Source of the DNA: Ryuthela nishihirai
Taxonomy: Eukaryota > Arthropoda > Arachnida > Araneae > Heptathelidae
Direction of reading: 5' to 3'
Length of the DNA: 64,000 bases
Assembly: GCA_038380435.1 (NCBI GenBank)
Contig: JAWZYU010000028.1
Span: 27,636,201-27,700,200 of the forward strand
Shown: one piece after another, positions 44,392 to 54,849 of the stretch
Layout: each line of letters opens with the position of its first letter
How positions within the stretch are numbered: position 1 is the first letter of the stretch
Made by a program: the position numbers and the translations under genes
Notes under the pieces: generated by a model
What the model was told of the DNA's origin: nothing
The model's database searches: none
The model's input: only the letters and a program-made list of their open reading frames with translations

Positions 44392-44999
44392 CAGGGTGAT
44401 TCAAAACTTATCGTTCAAATTTCGTGGGGAGGTAGGGAAAACGTCAGGAAACCGATTTCACATAGGAAAGTATGTCCGCAAATGTACGCATGCGTATGTA
44501 GAGGGCGCTGTGTGTACCAACCAGTGTACAGCTCGCCCGACCACTCCCGCTGTCATCAGCGATCGCTTGGCCACCCAGGTCACCTGATTTATCGCCCATG
44601 GATTTCTTTTTGTGGGAGGCCATGAAATACCATGTGTACGAGACCCCCGTCGACAGTGAAATGGACCTTGTTGCACGAATAGTGGCCGCCGCAGGCATTG
44701 TCCGTGATATGCCAGGCGTTTTTGAAAATGTTCGGCGGTCAATGCAACGGCGCTGTGAATCCTGTGTCCGTGTAAATGGTCGCAATTTTGAGCACCTACT
44801 GTGAACCTGTACTTTACCTTGTTGGAATAAAAGTCACATTCGTTACCACTTAACTGTACTGTTCCCTTGTGTTCACTTTACTTGTCCATTTTGTTCATGT
44901 AGATGACGTTTGCGGACATACTTTCCTATGTGAAATCGGTTTCCTGACGTATTCCCTACCTCCCCACGAAATTTGAACGATATGTTTTGAATCACCCTG
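44392..44999 (+). mobile_element. 608-bp Tc/mariner-type (IS630) deletion derivative
   Basis: Inverted ends of about 75 bp (CAGGGTGATTCAAAACTTAT ... AATCACCCTG) are flanked by TA (44390-44391 and 45000-45001). The terminal repeats are long and nearly identical, suggesting a fairly young copy. The interior keeps only the C-terminal end of the transposase. Confidence 0.9.
44568..44803 (+). pseudogene. Tc/mariner transposase C-terminal remnant
   Basis: The frame reads WPPRSPDLSPMDFFLWE, then AMKYHVYETPVDSEMDLVAR ... ESCVRVNGRNFEHLL and a TGA. The SPDLSPMDFFLW motif is the hallmark around the last catalytic residue of this transposase group. The N-terminal DNA-binding part and the first two catalytic residues are deleted, so it cannot be active, but its frame is intact to the stop. 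Confidence 0.82.
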
Positions 45000-45001
45000 T
45001 A

Positions 45002-45372
45002 TATCTTTAACTCATCACATAAACAATGGGCACTATTTCAATTGGGCGCATCATTAATCTACTGCCCCATTACAACAATTCAGTCATACACTCCCTTAGT
45101 GCTGACACAAGACTTCTTAATAAAGTCTTTCTCGTATGCTGGCCCAGAGCACAATGTTCACTTCAGACCCTTTCACCTGTCAGGAGAGAAGTGCTCCTCT
45201 CTTCACTACCTGCAAAGCCTACCCCCTTCACTTGAACCCTTCTTCCAGCTGCAAAACGGTTTCTCGCCTTCCCGTCATGACACCCCACGGCGCGTGGGTG
45301 TGAGTTTTGCCGTCCGCCAAACTCTTCGGTGGTCGTACGTGCAGCACATGGTTCTCGCCTAATCAGCTATCG
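45002..45372. other. Unrecognised, moderately GC-rich stretch
   Basis: An open frame at 45042-45362 (+) shows no family motif. No splice context was evident. Possibly a fragment of an unknown repeat. Confidence 0.35.
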
Positions 45373-45374
45373 TA

Positions 45375-45589
45375 CAGTGGCTCAAAAAAGTATCCGAACA
45401 CTACGGTTCATTACAGAATTCAGAAAAAATATCTGGCAAGGATTTTTTTAGAAATTAGTGATCTGGAAACCTTCCTGTTACGTGACACGAAGGTTGCCAG
45501 ATCACTAATTTCTAAAAAAAATCCTTGCCAGATATTTTTTCTGAATTCTGTAATCAACCACAGTGTTCGGATGCTTTTTTGAGCGACTG
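45375..45589. mobile_element. Complete palindromic Tc1-type MITE (215 bp)
   Basis: Arms from CAGTGGCTCAAAAAAGTATC to the complement GAGCGACTG meet almost without a loop near 45482. TA flanks both ends (45373-45374, 45590-45591). Related single arms occur at 22085 and 45949. Confidence 0.9.
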
Positions 45590-45624
45590 TACCAGGGAGA
45601 TGCATGTGAACTCCAATATGGTAT

Positions 45625-45843
45625 TATCCTTGATCGCTTTAAGAAAAAATACCTCCTCAAGCAGCTGCTTCCCACAGAGGTCTGACAGGAGCTTGTCAGT
45701 TTATATGCCATAGTAGAAAATCTGAGAGGATGGCAGCACCTCAGAAGAAAAACAACACGAACATCTATGTCTTACTCGGGCCTCAAACCCAGGTCCCTTA
45801 GATTAGTAGTCAAGCGCGCTAACCACTCGGCCACGGAGCGACT
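45625..45843 (-). repeat. SINE-B, near complete
   Basis: The tRNA head complement is at the right (AACCCAGGTCCC and GCGCTAACCACTCGGCCACG), a serine/leucine-tRNA-like arrangement. The body has CTCAAGCAGCTGCTTCCCAC and GGTCTGACAGGAGC. The A-box complement lies at about 45828-45838. Confidence 0.8.
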
Positions 45844-45948
45844 TTGAGAGTATTATTTAACAGAAAATTTCTGGAACAAAAACTTCGAAAAGTTGTTCTT
45901 GTTTTTTCTACTTCAATTTAGTATTTTGCCTCTCTACTCTAATAATTT

Positions 45949-46075
45949 CAGTCGCTCAAAAATATCCGAACAATATGGTTGATTACAGAATTCAGAAAAA
46001 ATCGATGTTTTTAGAAATTATTTTTAGAAATTAAAATTTTAGCAACGATTTTTTTTTAGAAATTATTGATATTTT
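45949..46075 (+). mobile_element. Arm of a Tc1-type MITE with local duplications
   Basis: CAGTCGCTCAAAAATATCCG and TGGTTGATTACAGAATTCAG match the 45375 palindrome. The TTTTTAGAAATTA word is then repeated three times, indicating slippage. Confidence 0.65.
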
Positions 46076-46499
46076 TTAAATGCCTGTGGGCCCCCAAACC
46101 TTAACTCCTAATACTGTTAACCATATTTAACACACAAAAAAAGTAAAATAATACACTGTACAGCAACAGTATGTTTTATAAATTTAAAATTACAGTATTA
46201 ACAATGTAGGATAACACACACACACACAGAGAGAGAGTGGTAATACAGTACACGCACAGTATGTGATGCAATACATATACAGTATTTAGATAACGAAAAA
46301 TTATTAAAGTTTATAATTCATGTTGATATTTTATTGCACTTTAAAGATGCAAAAAGTTGTGAGAAACGTAAGATCACCGCACACTGAGAGACAAAACACG
46401 TGAGTGAGACTGGCTAGTACCGAGACATAGAGCGTGGCGTCCCCAGAGGGCGTAGTTGTCAGTTCTTTTAGCGCACTAAAACCTTTTTCAAAATTTAAC

Positions 46500-46754
46500 T
46501 TTTTATAATAAATTTGTGTATATATTTATGGTAGTAAATGATAAAATAGATCAATAATGCATATATATTTTATGCATTTATGACTTACTGAACTTTTTTT
46601 AGTTTTCTTTTATTTTCTAGGCTATGCGCTTCGTCTGAGATTTTCCGCAGTAGGCAGCAAAATTCCAAAAAAATTCCGGTTTAATTATTGATGGCAAACT
46701 CGCGAACAATCCAATCCGCGAAAGGGAAAACCCGCGAAAGTCGAGGGTCGACTG
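46500..46754 (-). mobile_element. Possible pogo/Tc1-type element end
   Basis: The right edge CCGCGAAAGTCGAGGGTCG|ACTG|TA resembles pogo-type termini (CAGTCGACCCTCGACTTTCG on the minus strand). No transposase was seen, and the other end is not identified. Confidence 0.35.
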
Positions 46755-46810
46755 TAGATACAATGACGAATGAAACTGAAAGATTTTAATTTTTAATTTT
46801 TCCCGCTTAC

Positions 46811-46895
46811 CTGCAGTCTTGTTTGCATTCTTCCACACAACTCTCCACTTCATCTAGATGATCAAATGCAACTGAACACTCTCTCGTCAAGTTTT
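46811..46895 (-). CDS. ENaC/degenerin-type channel, extracellular exon (probable)
   Basis: An 85-nt exon with acceptor TTTATGCAG and donor GTAAGC has only one open frame: NLTRECSVAFDHLDEVESCV then EECKQDC. The C-x3-C-x3-C spacing fits the cysteine-rich extracellular part of ENaC/degenerin proteins, where C-x3-C precedes the C-x-C motif. NLT is a possible N-glycosylation site. It ends two bases into a codon, whereas the micro-exon at 21126 needs phase 0, so at least one exon lies between. Membership in the same gene is inferred from strand, order and the cysteine pattern. Confidence 0.55.
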
Positions 46896-47008
46896 CTGCA
46901 TAAAATAAATCCTAATTTAAGAATACATTGCATATCGAAAAACGTTTTCAAATAGTGATAACGATCAAGCAATAATTTCAGTCAATTGCAATGCATTCTT
47001 TTATTACC

Positions 47009-47391
47009 GGGGCAGCTCAGTCGGTAGCGCGCCAGGCTCGCAAACTGTTGTTCCTAGGTTCGAGTCCCAGCTGTTGTCAGCGTTGAGATTTATCTCCGCA
47101 AAATTCCCCCGCCCTACCCACGGTCCGTAGGGGACACCGGGGGGCTTGGAAAGACCACCGTCCGTTGGATGGGACGTTAAGCAGTGGTCCGTGTGCGGGA
47201 GAGCCACACCCTGCGCACGTTAGAGAAGACGCTGGATGGCCTTGACGGGAGGCTGCCACCAGTCTCCCAACAACTGTTCCAGTGGGTCCCCTCCCCTAAC
47301 CTTCTCTGAGCCTTCGGGGTCCTTGCGACCTGGCCATTTAGCCCATGGTGTGCAAAAAAGTGCCATTCAGAGGTAAAACAACCCAACCCAA
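47009..47391 (+). repeat. SINE-A, complete, 14-bp TSD
   Basis: All motifs are present. Flanks ATTCTTTTATTACC (46995-47008) and ATTCTTTTGTTACC (47392-47405) match 13 of 14. Confidence 0.92.
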
Positions 47392-47435
47392 ATTCTTTTG
47401 TTACCTACACTCCTAGGTGTCGAAAGTAATTTTGC

Positions 47436-48880
47436 AGTAGGGGAGGGACAATAAATAAATCGATGTTTCACTACAGAAATATTTAGGCCTTTTTGACGCC
47501 CAGGTTCGCCACCGAAGGGAGCTGTTCCTACCTTGGTTGACTGTCCATTGTTACACGTGCAGTGTGTGGGGCGTTGTCCTGCTGCAGAATACTTTTTCAA
47601 GGGGGAGGGACAATAGGTTAACACGTGCAGTGTATGGGGTGGCGTTGTCCTACTGCAAATACTTTTTCAGCGGGGAGGGACAATAAATAAATCGATGTTT
47701 CACTACAGAAATATTTAGGCCTTTTTGACGCCCAGGTTCGCCACCGAAGGGAGCTGTTCCTACCTTGGAGACTGTTCATTGTTACACGTGCAGTGTGTGG
47801 GGCGTTGTCCTGCTGCTGAATAATTTTTCAATGGCGAGGGACAATAGGTTTATACGTGCAGTGTGTGGGGTGGCGTTGTCCTACTGCAAATACTTTTTCA
47901 GCGGGGAGGGACAATAAATAAATCGATGTTTCACTACAGAAATATTTAGACCTTTTTGACGCCCAGGTTCGCCACCGAAGGGAGCTGTTCCTACCTTGGA
48001 GACTGTCCATTGTTACACGAGCAGTGTGTGGGGCGTTGTCCTGCTGCAGAATACTTTTTCAAGGGGGAGGGACAATAGGTTAACACGTGCAGTGTATGGG
48101 GTGGCGTTGTCCTGCTGCAAATAATTTTTCAGGGGGGAGGGACAATAAATAAATCGATGTTTCACTACAGAAATATTTAGGCCTTTTTGACGCCCAGGTT
48201 CGCCACCGAAAGGGAGCTGTTCCTACCTTGGAGACTGTTCATTGTTACACGTGCAGTGTGTGGGGCGTTGTCCTGCTGCTGAATAATTTTTCAATGGCGA
48301 GGGACAATAGGTTTATACGTGCAGTGTGTGGGGTGGCGTTGTCCTACTGCAAATACTTTTTCAGCGGGGAGGGACAATAAATAAATCGATGTTTCACTAC
48401 AGAAATATTTAGACCTTTTTGACGCCCAGGTTCGCCACCGAAGGGAGCTGTTCCTACCTTGGAGACTGTCCATTGTTACACGAGCAGTGTGTGGGGCGTT
48501 GTCCTGCTGCAGAATACTTTTTCAAGGGGGAGGGACAATAGGTTAACACGTGCAGTGTATGGGGTGGCGTTGTCCTGCTGCAAATAATTTTTCAGGGGGG
48601 AGGGACAATAAATAAATCGATGTTTCACTACAGAAATATTTAGGCCTTTTTGACGCCCAGGTTCGCCACCGAAGGGAGCTGTTCCTACCTTGGAGACTGT
48701 CCACTGTTACACGTGCAGTGTGTGGGGCGTTGTCCTGCGGCAGAATAATGTTTCAAGGGGGAGGGACAATAGGTTAACACGTGCAGTGTATGGGGTGGCG
48801 TTGTCCTGTTGCAAATAATTTTTCAGGGGGGTGGTAATATAAATAATAAATCGGTGCTTAACTACAGAAATATTTAGGCC
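47436..48880 (-). repeat. 232-bp satellite containing Tc1/mariner transposase sequence
   Basis: Six full copies and a partial one begin near 47441, 47673, 47904, 48135, 48367, 48598 and 48829. Every second unit shares variants (TTTAGACC versus TTTAGGCC; TACTGC versus TGCTGC), giving a 463-bp higher-order period. On the minus strand, units include QQDNAPHTARV-like and RNSSLRWRTWASKR-like stretches. The former is the QQDNA(P)xH motif around the second catalytic aspartate of Tc1/mariner transposases. Each unit holds this stretch twice, about 67 bp apart. The identical 60-codon frames at 47828-48010 and 48291-48473 simply reflect the repeat. Confidence 0.88.
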
Positions 48881-48989
48881 CAGCAGTTTATTCAGGAGAG
48901 CGATTCCCAATATAGCATTCTTGCATCCATCATGTTAAGACCACATCTAAAAGGCCTCTTGTACATGAAACTATTTGATCTTTCTACAT

Positions 48990-49600
48990 TCCACTGGAGT
49001 TTACAGAACGAAATTATAACCGATCAGGGCCGGATCAAAGAGGGGAGGGGAAAGATGTCATGGCCACTCCCTTTAAGAATGCGAATAAGGATAAAAGAGG
49101 CAAAAAATTATTAAACTTATTTATATTTTATTCAATTATCAAGTTTTATTTTGAAAAAAATCCCGTAAAATGGAGTACGTAAATTTGAGTAAGTGGCCTT
49201 TTATATTTTTTCTACTCGATTGTGTTCCCCCCCCCCCCCCCGATGTTTTTCTAGAACTAGACTATGACCTGTTATGGAATTTGTGGAATGAGACTATAAC
49301 TGGTTGTGGTGTTTGCAAAACGAAATTATATCCGAGTTAGGAAAACGATATTATTACTGATTATGGAGTTTGCCAAATGACATTATGAACGATTATGGCG
49401 TTTGCGAAACGAGACTATAACCCGATTATGCGAAACGAGACTATAACCCGATTATTAACCGAGATTATTGCGAAACGAGACTATAACCCGATTATTAACC
49501 GAGATTATTGCGAAACGAGACTATAACCCGATTATGATGTTTGCAAAACGAAATTATAACCGATCATGCAGTTTCAAAGCGAGACTATAACCACTCCAAC
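48990..49600. repeat. Tandem repeats of GCGAAACGAGACTATAACCC units; poly-C at 49227
   Basis: At least eight imperfect copies of a 30-41 bp unit (GCGAAACGAGACTATAACCC plus GATTATTAACCGAGATTATT) lie mostly at 49250-49595, with outliers at 49005 and 49320. A 15-cytosine run sits at 49227-49241. Confidence 0.8.
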
Positions 49601-49765
49601 ATTTTTTTTTAATGTCACATGACAAAGGGTTTCCAAAATGAAAAGCTCGAACTCTGCTTTCTGGGAATCTTCGGCGATTACTTGTTAACATAGCAGCATA
49701 TTGACCGAGACTTGTTGAGAGTCGATACTATGCACCTTTCTACTCTGTAGTTCATCATTGTGACG

Positions 49766-50176
49766 CTGGGTTGTTTTACCTCTGAAAGGCACTTTTACGT
49801 TAAAGCACGTTAAAAAATTTGAGTTAAAAATTGTGTGCAAACACAATGGACTAAATGGCCATGTCATAAGGACTCCGAAAGTTCAGAAAAGGTTAGGGGA
49901 AGGGTTAGCTGTTGGGAAACAGATGGTAGCCTCCCATTAAAACCATCCTGCTTGAACTTTAACTTGCACATGGTATGGCTCTCCCACGCACGAGATCACG
50001 GCTTAAAGTCTCATTCGACGGACGGCGGTCTTTCCAAACCCAGCGGTGTCCCTACTGAGCGTGGGCGAGTTTTACAGAGATAAATCTCAAAGCTGATCCA
50101 GCTGGGACTCGAACATGGGAGCTGCATATCATGAGCCTGGTGCGCTACCGACTGATCCATCCCTCCCCCTACAACC
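49766..50176 (-). repeat. SINE-A with a short internal insertion
   Basis: The full motif order is present, with about 40 extra bases after GGCACTTTTACG that partly repeat ACGTTAAA words. Flanks TTGTGACG at 49758-49765 and 50177-50184. Confidence 0.85.
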
Positions 50177-50352
50177 TTGTGACGATTTCACCAATTCGCT
50201 TCGTCCACTAATTGGCAGTGGCATAAAGTCGCCCACCTCAACACCTACTCAGACGACAATAAGATTGCTTTCACGTTTAATTTTCCTTAGTCATAGAGTA
50301 TAAAACGGATGATAATCAGAAATCAAAACAAGAATTGCTATTTCACTGTTTA
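50177..50352. other. No feature recognised
   Basis: A short spacer between two SINE-A copies, with nothing identified. Confidence 0.4.
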
Positions 50353-50363
50353 TGTACTGAGGT

Positions 50364-50748
50364 TGAGTTGTTTTACCTTGGAGCGGCACTTTTTTTGCAC
50401 ACAATGGGCTAAATGGCCAGGTCACATGGACCCGAAGCCTCAGAGAAGGTTGGGGAAGGGGACCCACTGGAACTGCTGTTGTGAGACAGATGGTAGAGTC
50501 CCGTCAAAGCCATCCAGAGTGTTCTTTAACGTGCAGATTTTATAGCTCTCCCACACACGGGACCACGGATTAACGTCTCATCGACGGACGGCGGCCTTTC
50601 GAAGCCCATCAGTGTCTCCTACTGACCGTGGGCAGGGCGGGGAGTTTTGCGGAGATAAATCTCAACGCTGAACCAGCTGAAACTCGAACCCTGGGAACTG
50701 CAGATTACGAGCCTGGCGCGCTACCGACTGAGCCTCCCCCCGCCCCCT
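50364..50748 (-). repeat. SINE-A, complete
   Basis: Flanks TGTACTGAGGT (50353-50363) and TGTATTGAGGT (50749-50759) match 10 of 11. The head complement and the CCCCCGCCCCC end are preserved. Confidence 0.9.
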
Positions 50749-51023
50749 TGTATTGAGGTAGATTACGTTACATGGTGTTAATTTCATGTGCAAACGTACC
50801 TCGCTGAAGTGCGGCTAACTACGAATAACTTGTGGCTACGGTGTACGAGACTCAATAATTACATGCATACCATTTTGTAAGCATGAACCGTGCAGTTTGC
50901 CACTGAAGATCGACAGGATTTTTTCTTCTTTCTGACACCCAATATTCCGAGTCCTAAATTTTAAAGATGTACAAAGGTAGAGGATTTAGTATTTCTGGAA
51001 AGGCATCTATGTGATGGAGGACC

Positions 51024-51402
51024 AGGTGAGGTGGCTCAGCTAGTAGCCCGCTAGCCTCGAAATCTGCATTTTCAGGTTCGAGTCCCAGCTGGATCAGCTT
51101 TGATATTATCTTCGTAACACTTTCCACTCTGCCATCAGTCAGTAAGGGACATCGATGGGCTTGGAAAGGCTGCTGTCCGTCGAATGGGACGTAAAGCTTG
51201 GCCCCTTGTGTAAGAGAACCATACCTTGTGCACGTTAAAGAACACGCTGTATGACCTTATGGGAGATTACCATCTGTCTCCTAACAACTGTCCAGTGGGT
51301 CCTTCCCCCAACCTTCTCTGAGCCTTCAGAATCCTTCTGGCCTTGCGATTTAGGTCATTATGTGCAAAAAAAGTGCCCTCAGAGGAAAAACAGCCAACAC
51401 AC
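51024..51402 (+). repeat. SINE-A, diverged
   Basis: A box GTGGCTCAGCTAG and B box GGTTCGAGTCCC are intact. The body has several small changes (ATGGGACGTAAAGCTTGG). Confidence 0.82.
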
Positions 51403-51950
51403 CCAGCAACCGAAATCTATATGCTGAAACAGCTAATAGGAGACAAACCCCTGTAAGCATTTGCAGGTACGTCAAAAAAGCGCAGAGCAACAACTGCTCA
51501 CCATATGTTATTAAGAAGATCGGCGTAAAGGCCAGTGGATAAAACCCTTCAACCCAACTACCATCGCCAAATTTATAAAGGTGTTCTAGTTGATCATCCA
51601 GAATATCATACGAGGCAATCTTTGCTTACAGCTCACATATAAGTCCCGTGTCCACAAGTTGTTACCTCGTCACATTATAGGACAACATACCAATTGCCAC
51701 ATGCTGTATGGTAAGTGACAAGAGGAAAAATGGGGTCACATTGGACGTGGGATATGTCTACCTGTACAAACACAACAAATCAACCACAATATATGATTGA
51801 CCAAACAGCCTGTCACAAGTGTTACAAAGAATGTGCCGAACGTTTTTCCAAAGATTTCATGGTCATTTCTCGGTACAGCTGTAAAGGAAAATTGCATACA
51901 TAGGAAGAAAAAAGAACATCAAAGTTGTCTCTCTACTATCGGAATCGGAT
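51403..51950. other. No gene recognised
   Basis: Open frames at 51715-51903 and 51797-52129 overlap SINE sequence or lack motifs. Nothing supported. Confidence 0.4.
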
Positions 51951-51952
51951 TA

Positions 51953-52315
51953 AGTTGTTTTACCCTTGAGCGGCACTTTTTTTGCACACAATGGGCTAAA
52001 TGGCCAGGTCCCAAGGGCTCCGAAGGTTCAGAAAAGGTTAGGTGGAAAGGACCCATTGATAGTCTCCTGTCAAGACCATCCATGAGCGTGTTCTTTAAAG
52101 TGCGCAGGGTAGGGCTCTCCCGCACATGAAGCCGTGGCTTAATATTCCGTCCGACAGACGGCGGTCTTTTCAAGCCCATCGGTGTCTCTACTGACCAAGG
52201 GCAGGGTGGGGAGTTTTGCGGAGATAAATCTCAAAGGTGGCCCAGCTGAGACTCGAAGCTGGGAACTTCAGATTTTGAGGCTGGTGCTCTACCGACTGAG
52301 CCACTCCCACCCCTC
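51953..52315 (-). repeat. SINE-A
   Basis: Tail to head motifs are present. About 20 bases are lost near the CAGCTGTTCCAGTGG region. An imperfect flanking duplication (CTATCGGAAT / CTATCAGAAA) is possible. Confidence 0.82.
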
Positions 52316-52321
52316 TCTATC

Positions 52322-52405
52322 AGAAATATACTGGGATTAATATACTGGGATTAATTGCCTGCAGACAATATACTGGGATTAATTGCCTGCCTGTAGGGTA
52401 CGTAC
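52322..52405. repeat. Short tandem repeat ATATACTGGGATTAAT
   Basis: Three copies of ATATACTGGGATTAAT lie in succession, two of them followed by TGCCTGC. Confidence 0.75.
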
Positions 52406-52469
52406 GTGAACATATTATAGCTGCATTAAGACAGAGCTTTGAGTCATACCTCAACATCTAAGTGCACAT

Positions 52470-53640
52470 ATCTTCAATGGATGGCTTCAATGGATGTGGT
52501 ACAGAAAATGGAATCTGTACCACACCATTCGACCACATTCTTGCGAAGTCACCGGAGTTTCGCCTCTGGACTTTAGCGCATTTGGGCTCTGTTGGACTTG
52601 TCATTTGGACTTATGTTGCCTCACTGGACACCAGTGGAGGCTGCATAACCGGTGATGTCGCTGCAATAGCAGATGCTGGGCTGGACATCTTGCTCCCATT
52701 CCTACGCAAACATTCATCATGCAAACGTTATCTAACGGTTTGCACTGAGACCACAGTACTCGTAGCAGTCCACAAATCACTCTACAGCACAGTCGCTGTG
52801 GCAAAAGGGTTGCAAACAGCCCTCGTACGGAGCATGAGATCTTCACATCTAGCGGTACAACATGCTGGTCCCGTACTTGTCCTTCATGTCATTTGGTGCT
52901 CCATGATGTTTAGCATTCCATGCGTATGACGATCACTCGAAGGCTCAATCTGATATCTTGCATATCGATGATTTCCTCTCTCCCTCAGAAAGTGGGGCGG
53001 GGGTGGCTCAGCCGGTAGCGGTCTACACTCGTAATCTGCAGTTCCCAGGTTCGAGTCCCAGCTGAGTCAGCATTGAGATTTATCTCCGCAAAATTCCCCG
53101 CCATGCCCACGGTCAGTAGGGGACACCAGTGGGCCTGGAAAGGCAGCCGTCCGTCGGATGGGACGTTAAGCCGTGGCTCCGTGTGCGGGAGAGCAATGCC
53201 CTGCGCACGTTAAAGAACACACTGGATGGCCTTGACGGCAGGCTACCATCTGTCTCCCAACAATTGTTCCAGTGGATCCCCTCCCCAACCTTCTCTGAGC
53301 CTTCGGAGTCCTTGTGACCTGGCCATTTAGCCCAGAGTGCGCAAAAAAAGTGCCGCTCAGAGGTAAAACAACCCAAACCCTCAGAAAGCGTTGACTTTTT
53401 CAAGGTATGCTCCGAACATTTTCCCAACATGCTCTCCTACCTCATTGTCGGTCGTGCTATGATACGAGCTCCTGGGCATTCGGTATTTATTCACGTTCGG
53501 CTGGATGTCTTGTGTCCATTCGCTGCGGAACTTTGATCATTTGCATCTCTCCGATGGCCAATAGCCTCCTGCGATTTACATATCTCTACTTCCATTCCTT
53601 CTTAGCTTTGCGATTTCCACTTTGAGCAGTATAAGTGAGG
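52470..53640 (-). mobile_element. Tc1-like transposon remnant, split by a SINE
   Basis: The minus strand aligns in order with the plus-strand Tc1-like copy at 54850-55375 (shared words: GCTCGTATCATAGCACGACC, CATCATGGAGCACCAA, GGACAAGTACGGGACCAGCA). It retains the middle of a transposase (RHHRLCSLHWCPVRQHKSK, the block before the FSDES-type motif) that the other copy lacks. Frames are broken. SINE-A at 52993-53377 interrupts it. Confidence 0.65.
52993..53377 (+). repeat. SINE-A inserted in the Tc1-like element, 11-bp TSD
   Basis: Perfect CCCTCAGAAAG flanks at 52982-52992 and 53378-53388. Complete head, body and CAACCC tail. Confidence 0.92.
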
Positions 53641-54335
53641 GTGTTCATAATTATAAATATTTAGGATTGTATATTGATGGTCATTTAACTTGAAAAAACC
53701 ATATTGAGTACTTAATAAAAAAAGATTAATGCCATTATACCTAATTCATATCATAACGGAAATTATACTTTTAAAATTAATAAACATATAATTCATGCAT
53801 TAAATCATATTTGAAATATGGATTATTATCGTTGGGAGGATGATATTACAGTCACATAAATCCACTTATTATTACACAAAGTAAAATAATTAGATGTATA
53901 TTGGAAGAAAAAATATGACAGATCTTATTATAATGATTTAAATATTCTTCAATTAAGGAAATTGTATGTTTATAACATTCTATTATATATTAAAAAACAT
54001 TACACAGAAAATAATGATAAAGCCTCTAATCGTAATACGAGATCAAATGATTATACTAATCTAATTGTTCCACACCCTAAGAAAAGTATTACGCAGACAC
54101 AATATATATATACAGTCGTATCAGAATAACATGACCCCCTACCATACATATACTATGGTAGGTGGTCATGTTATTCTAGTACGACTGTGCATATTTAGCA
54201 CCGAAATTTTTAACAAATTGTCGGAAATAATAAAAAATGAATTTAAAATATATAAATTTCCCATATTATTAAAAATATGGATAGATGAAATTATTGACAT
54301 TGAAATAATCCTTAAGAAAAATGATTAAATTGTGG
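53630..54335 (+). pseudogene. Degenerate LINE, copy B (C-terminus and 3' UTR)
   Basis: It reads NYKYLGLYIDGHLT near 53650 (common after the RT domain in jockey/CR1-like LINEs) and YNDLNILQLRKLYVYNILLY near 53930-53990. It then matches the 3' end of copy A at 12835-13100. A 75-bp hairpin MITE interrupts its 3' UTR. Stops and frameshifts are frequent. Confidence 0.65.
54113..54187. mobile_element. 75-bp near-perfect hairpin MITE
   Basis: CAGTCGTATCAGAATAACAT and GACCCCCTACCATA at left are mirrored at right (TATGGTAGGTGGTCATGTTA, TTCTAGTACGACTG), with a loop of only a few bases. It sits within LINE copy B: copy A has uninterrupted sequence at the matching point. Confidence 0.85.
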
Positions 54336-54599
54336 TATATATGCTGTTATATATAAAGGTGACGAATATTGGTACTATTTAGGAATCAATAGTCATTATA
54401 AATTGTGAAATTCATTCTCACTTAGAAATAAATAAATTTTAATTAATTTACATTTTCAAAAAATTTCAATTCCACCAACAAGTTTGATACCCTTGTGGAT
54501 GATTGATAATCCAAATATTACTTGTAATAACAAATTAATGATTAAGAATATCATATTTTTATTACTTAAAAAAATTCCTTCAGGCAATTAATTGCCACG

Positions 54600-54746
54600 G
54601 AGGTTTCAACAGGAGCGTGTTAGACCTCTGGGGCTCAGCAGAAAAACAACACAAACATCCATGCTTTACACGGGGCTAGAACCCAGGTCCCGTTGATCAG
54701 TCATCAAAAAAGTGCCGCTCACAGGTAAAACAACCCAACCCAACCC
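54600..54746. repeat. SINE-B fragment (-) joined to a SINE-A 3' end (+)
   Basis: Positions 54600-54706 show SINE-B words (GACCTCTGGGGCTCAGCAG, ACAAACATCCATGC, AACCCAGGTCCCG). They are followed directly by AAAAAAGTGCCGCTCACAGG and a CAACCCAACCC tail. The SINE-A piece is only its last 40 bases. Confidence 0.7.
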
Positions 54747-54849
54747 TCCTTTCACTTGTACTAAGATCACTTCCCCTTCCCCCCAGCTTTGCACTAGGAT
54801 CACCTGCTCCCTCTTCCCGCTTGCAATAAGATCAATAAGAACCAGCCGA

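Noticed and set aside
45042..45362. Open frame in a GC-richer stretch between two transposons
   Set aside because: No family motif, start context or splice signal could be seen; it may be an unknown repeat.
47828..48473. Two identical 60-codon open frames on the minus strand
   Set aside because: They are the same 463-bp satellite repeat read twice, not duplicated genes.
50800..50880. Possible ENaC exon at a CGTAC|CTCGCTG donor complement
   Set aside because: The minus-strand translation has no cysteines or family pattern and no matching acceptor was found.
52462..52929. 155-codon plus-strand open frame as a gene
   Set aside because: The opposite strand aligns with a Tc1-like transposon; the plus frame has no motif.
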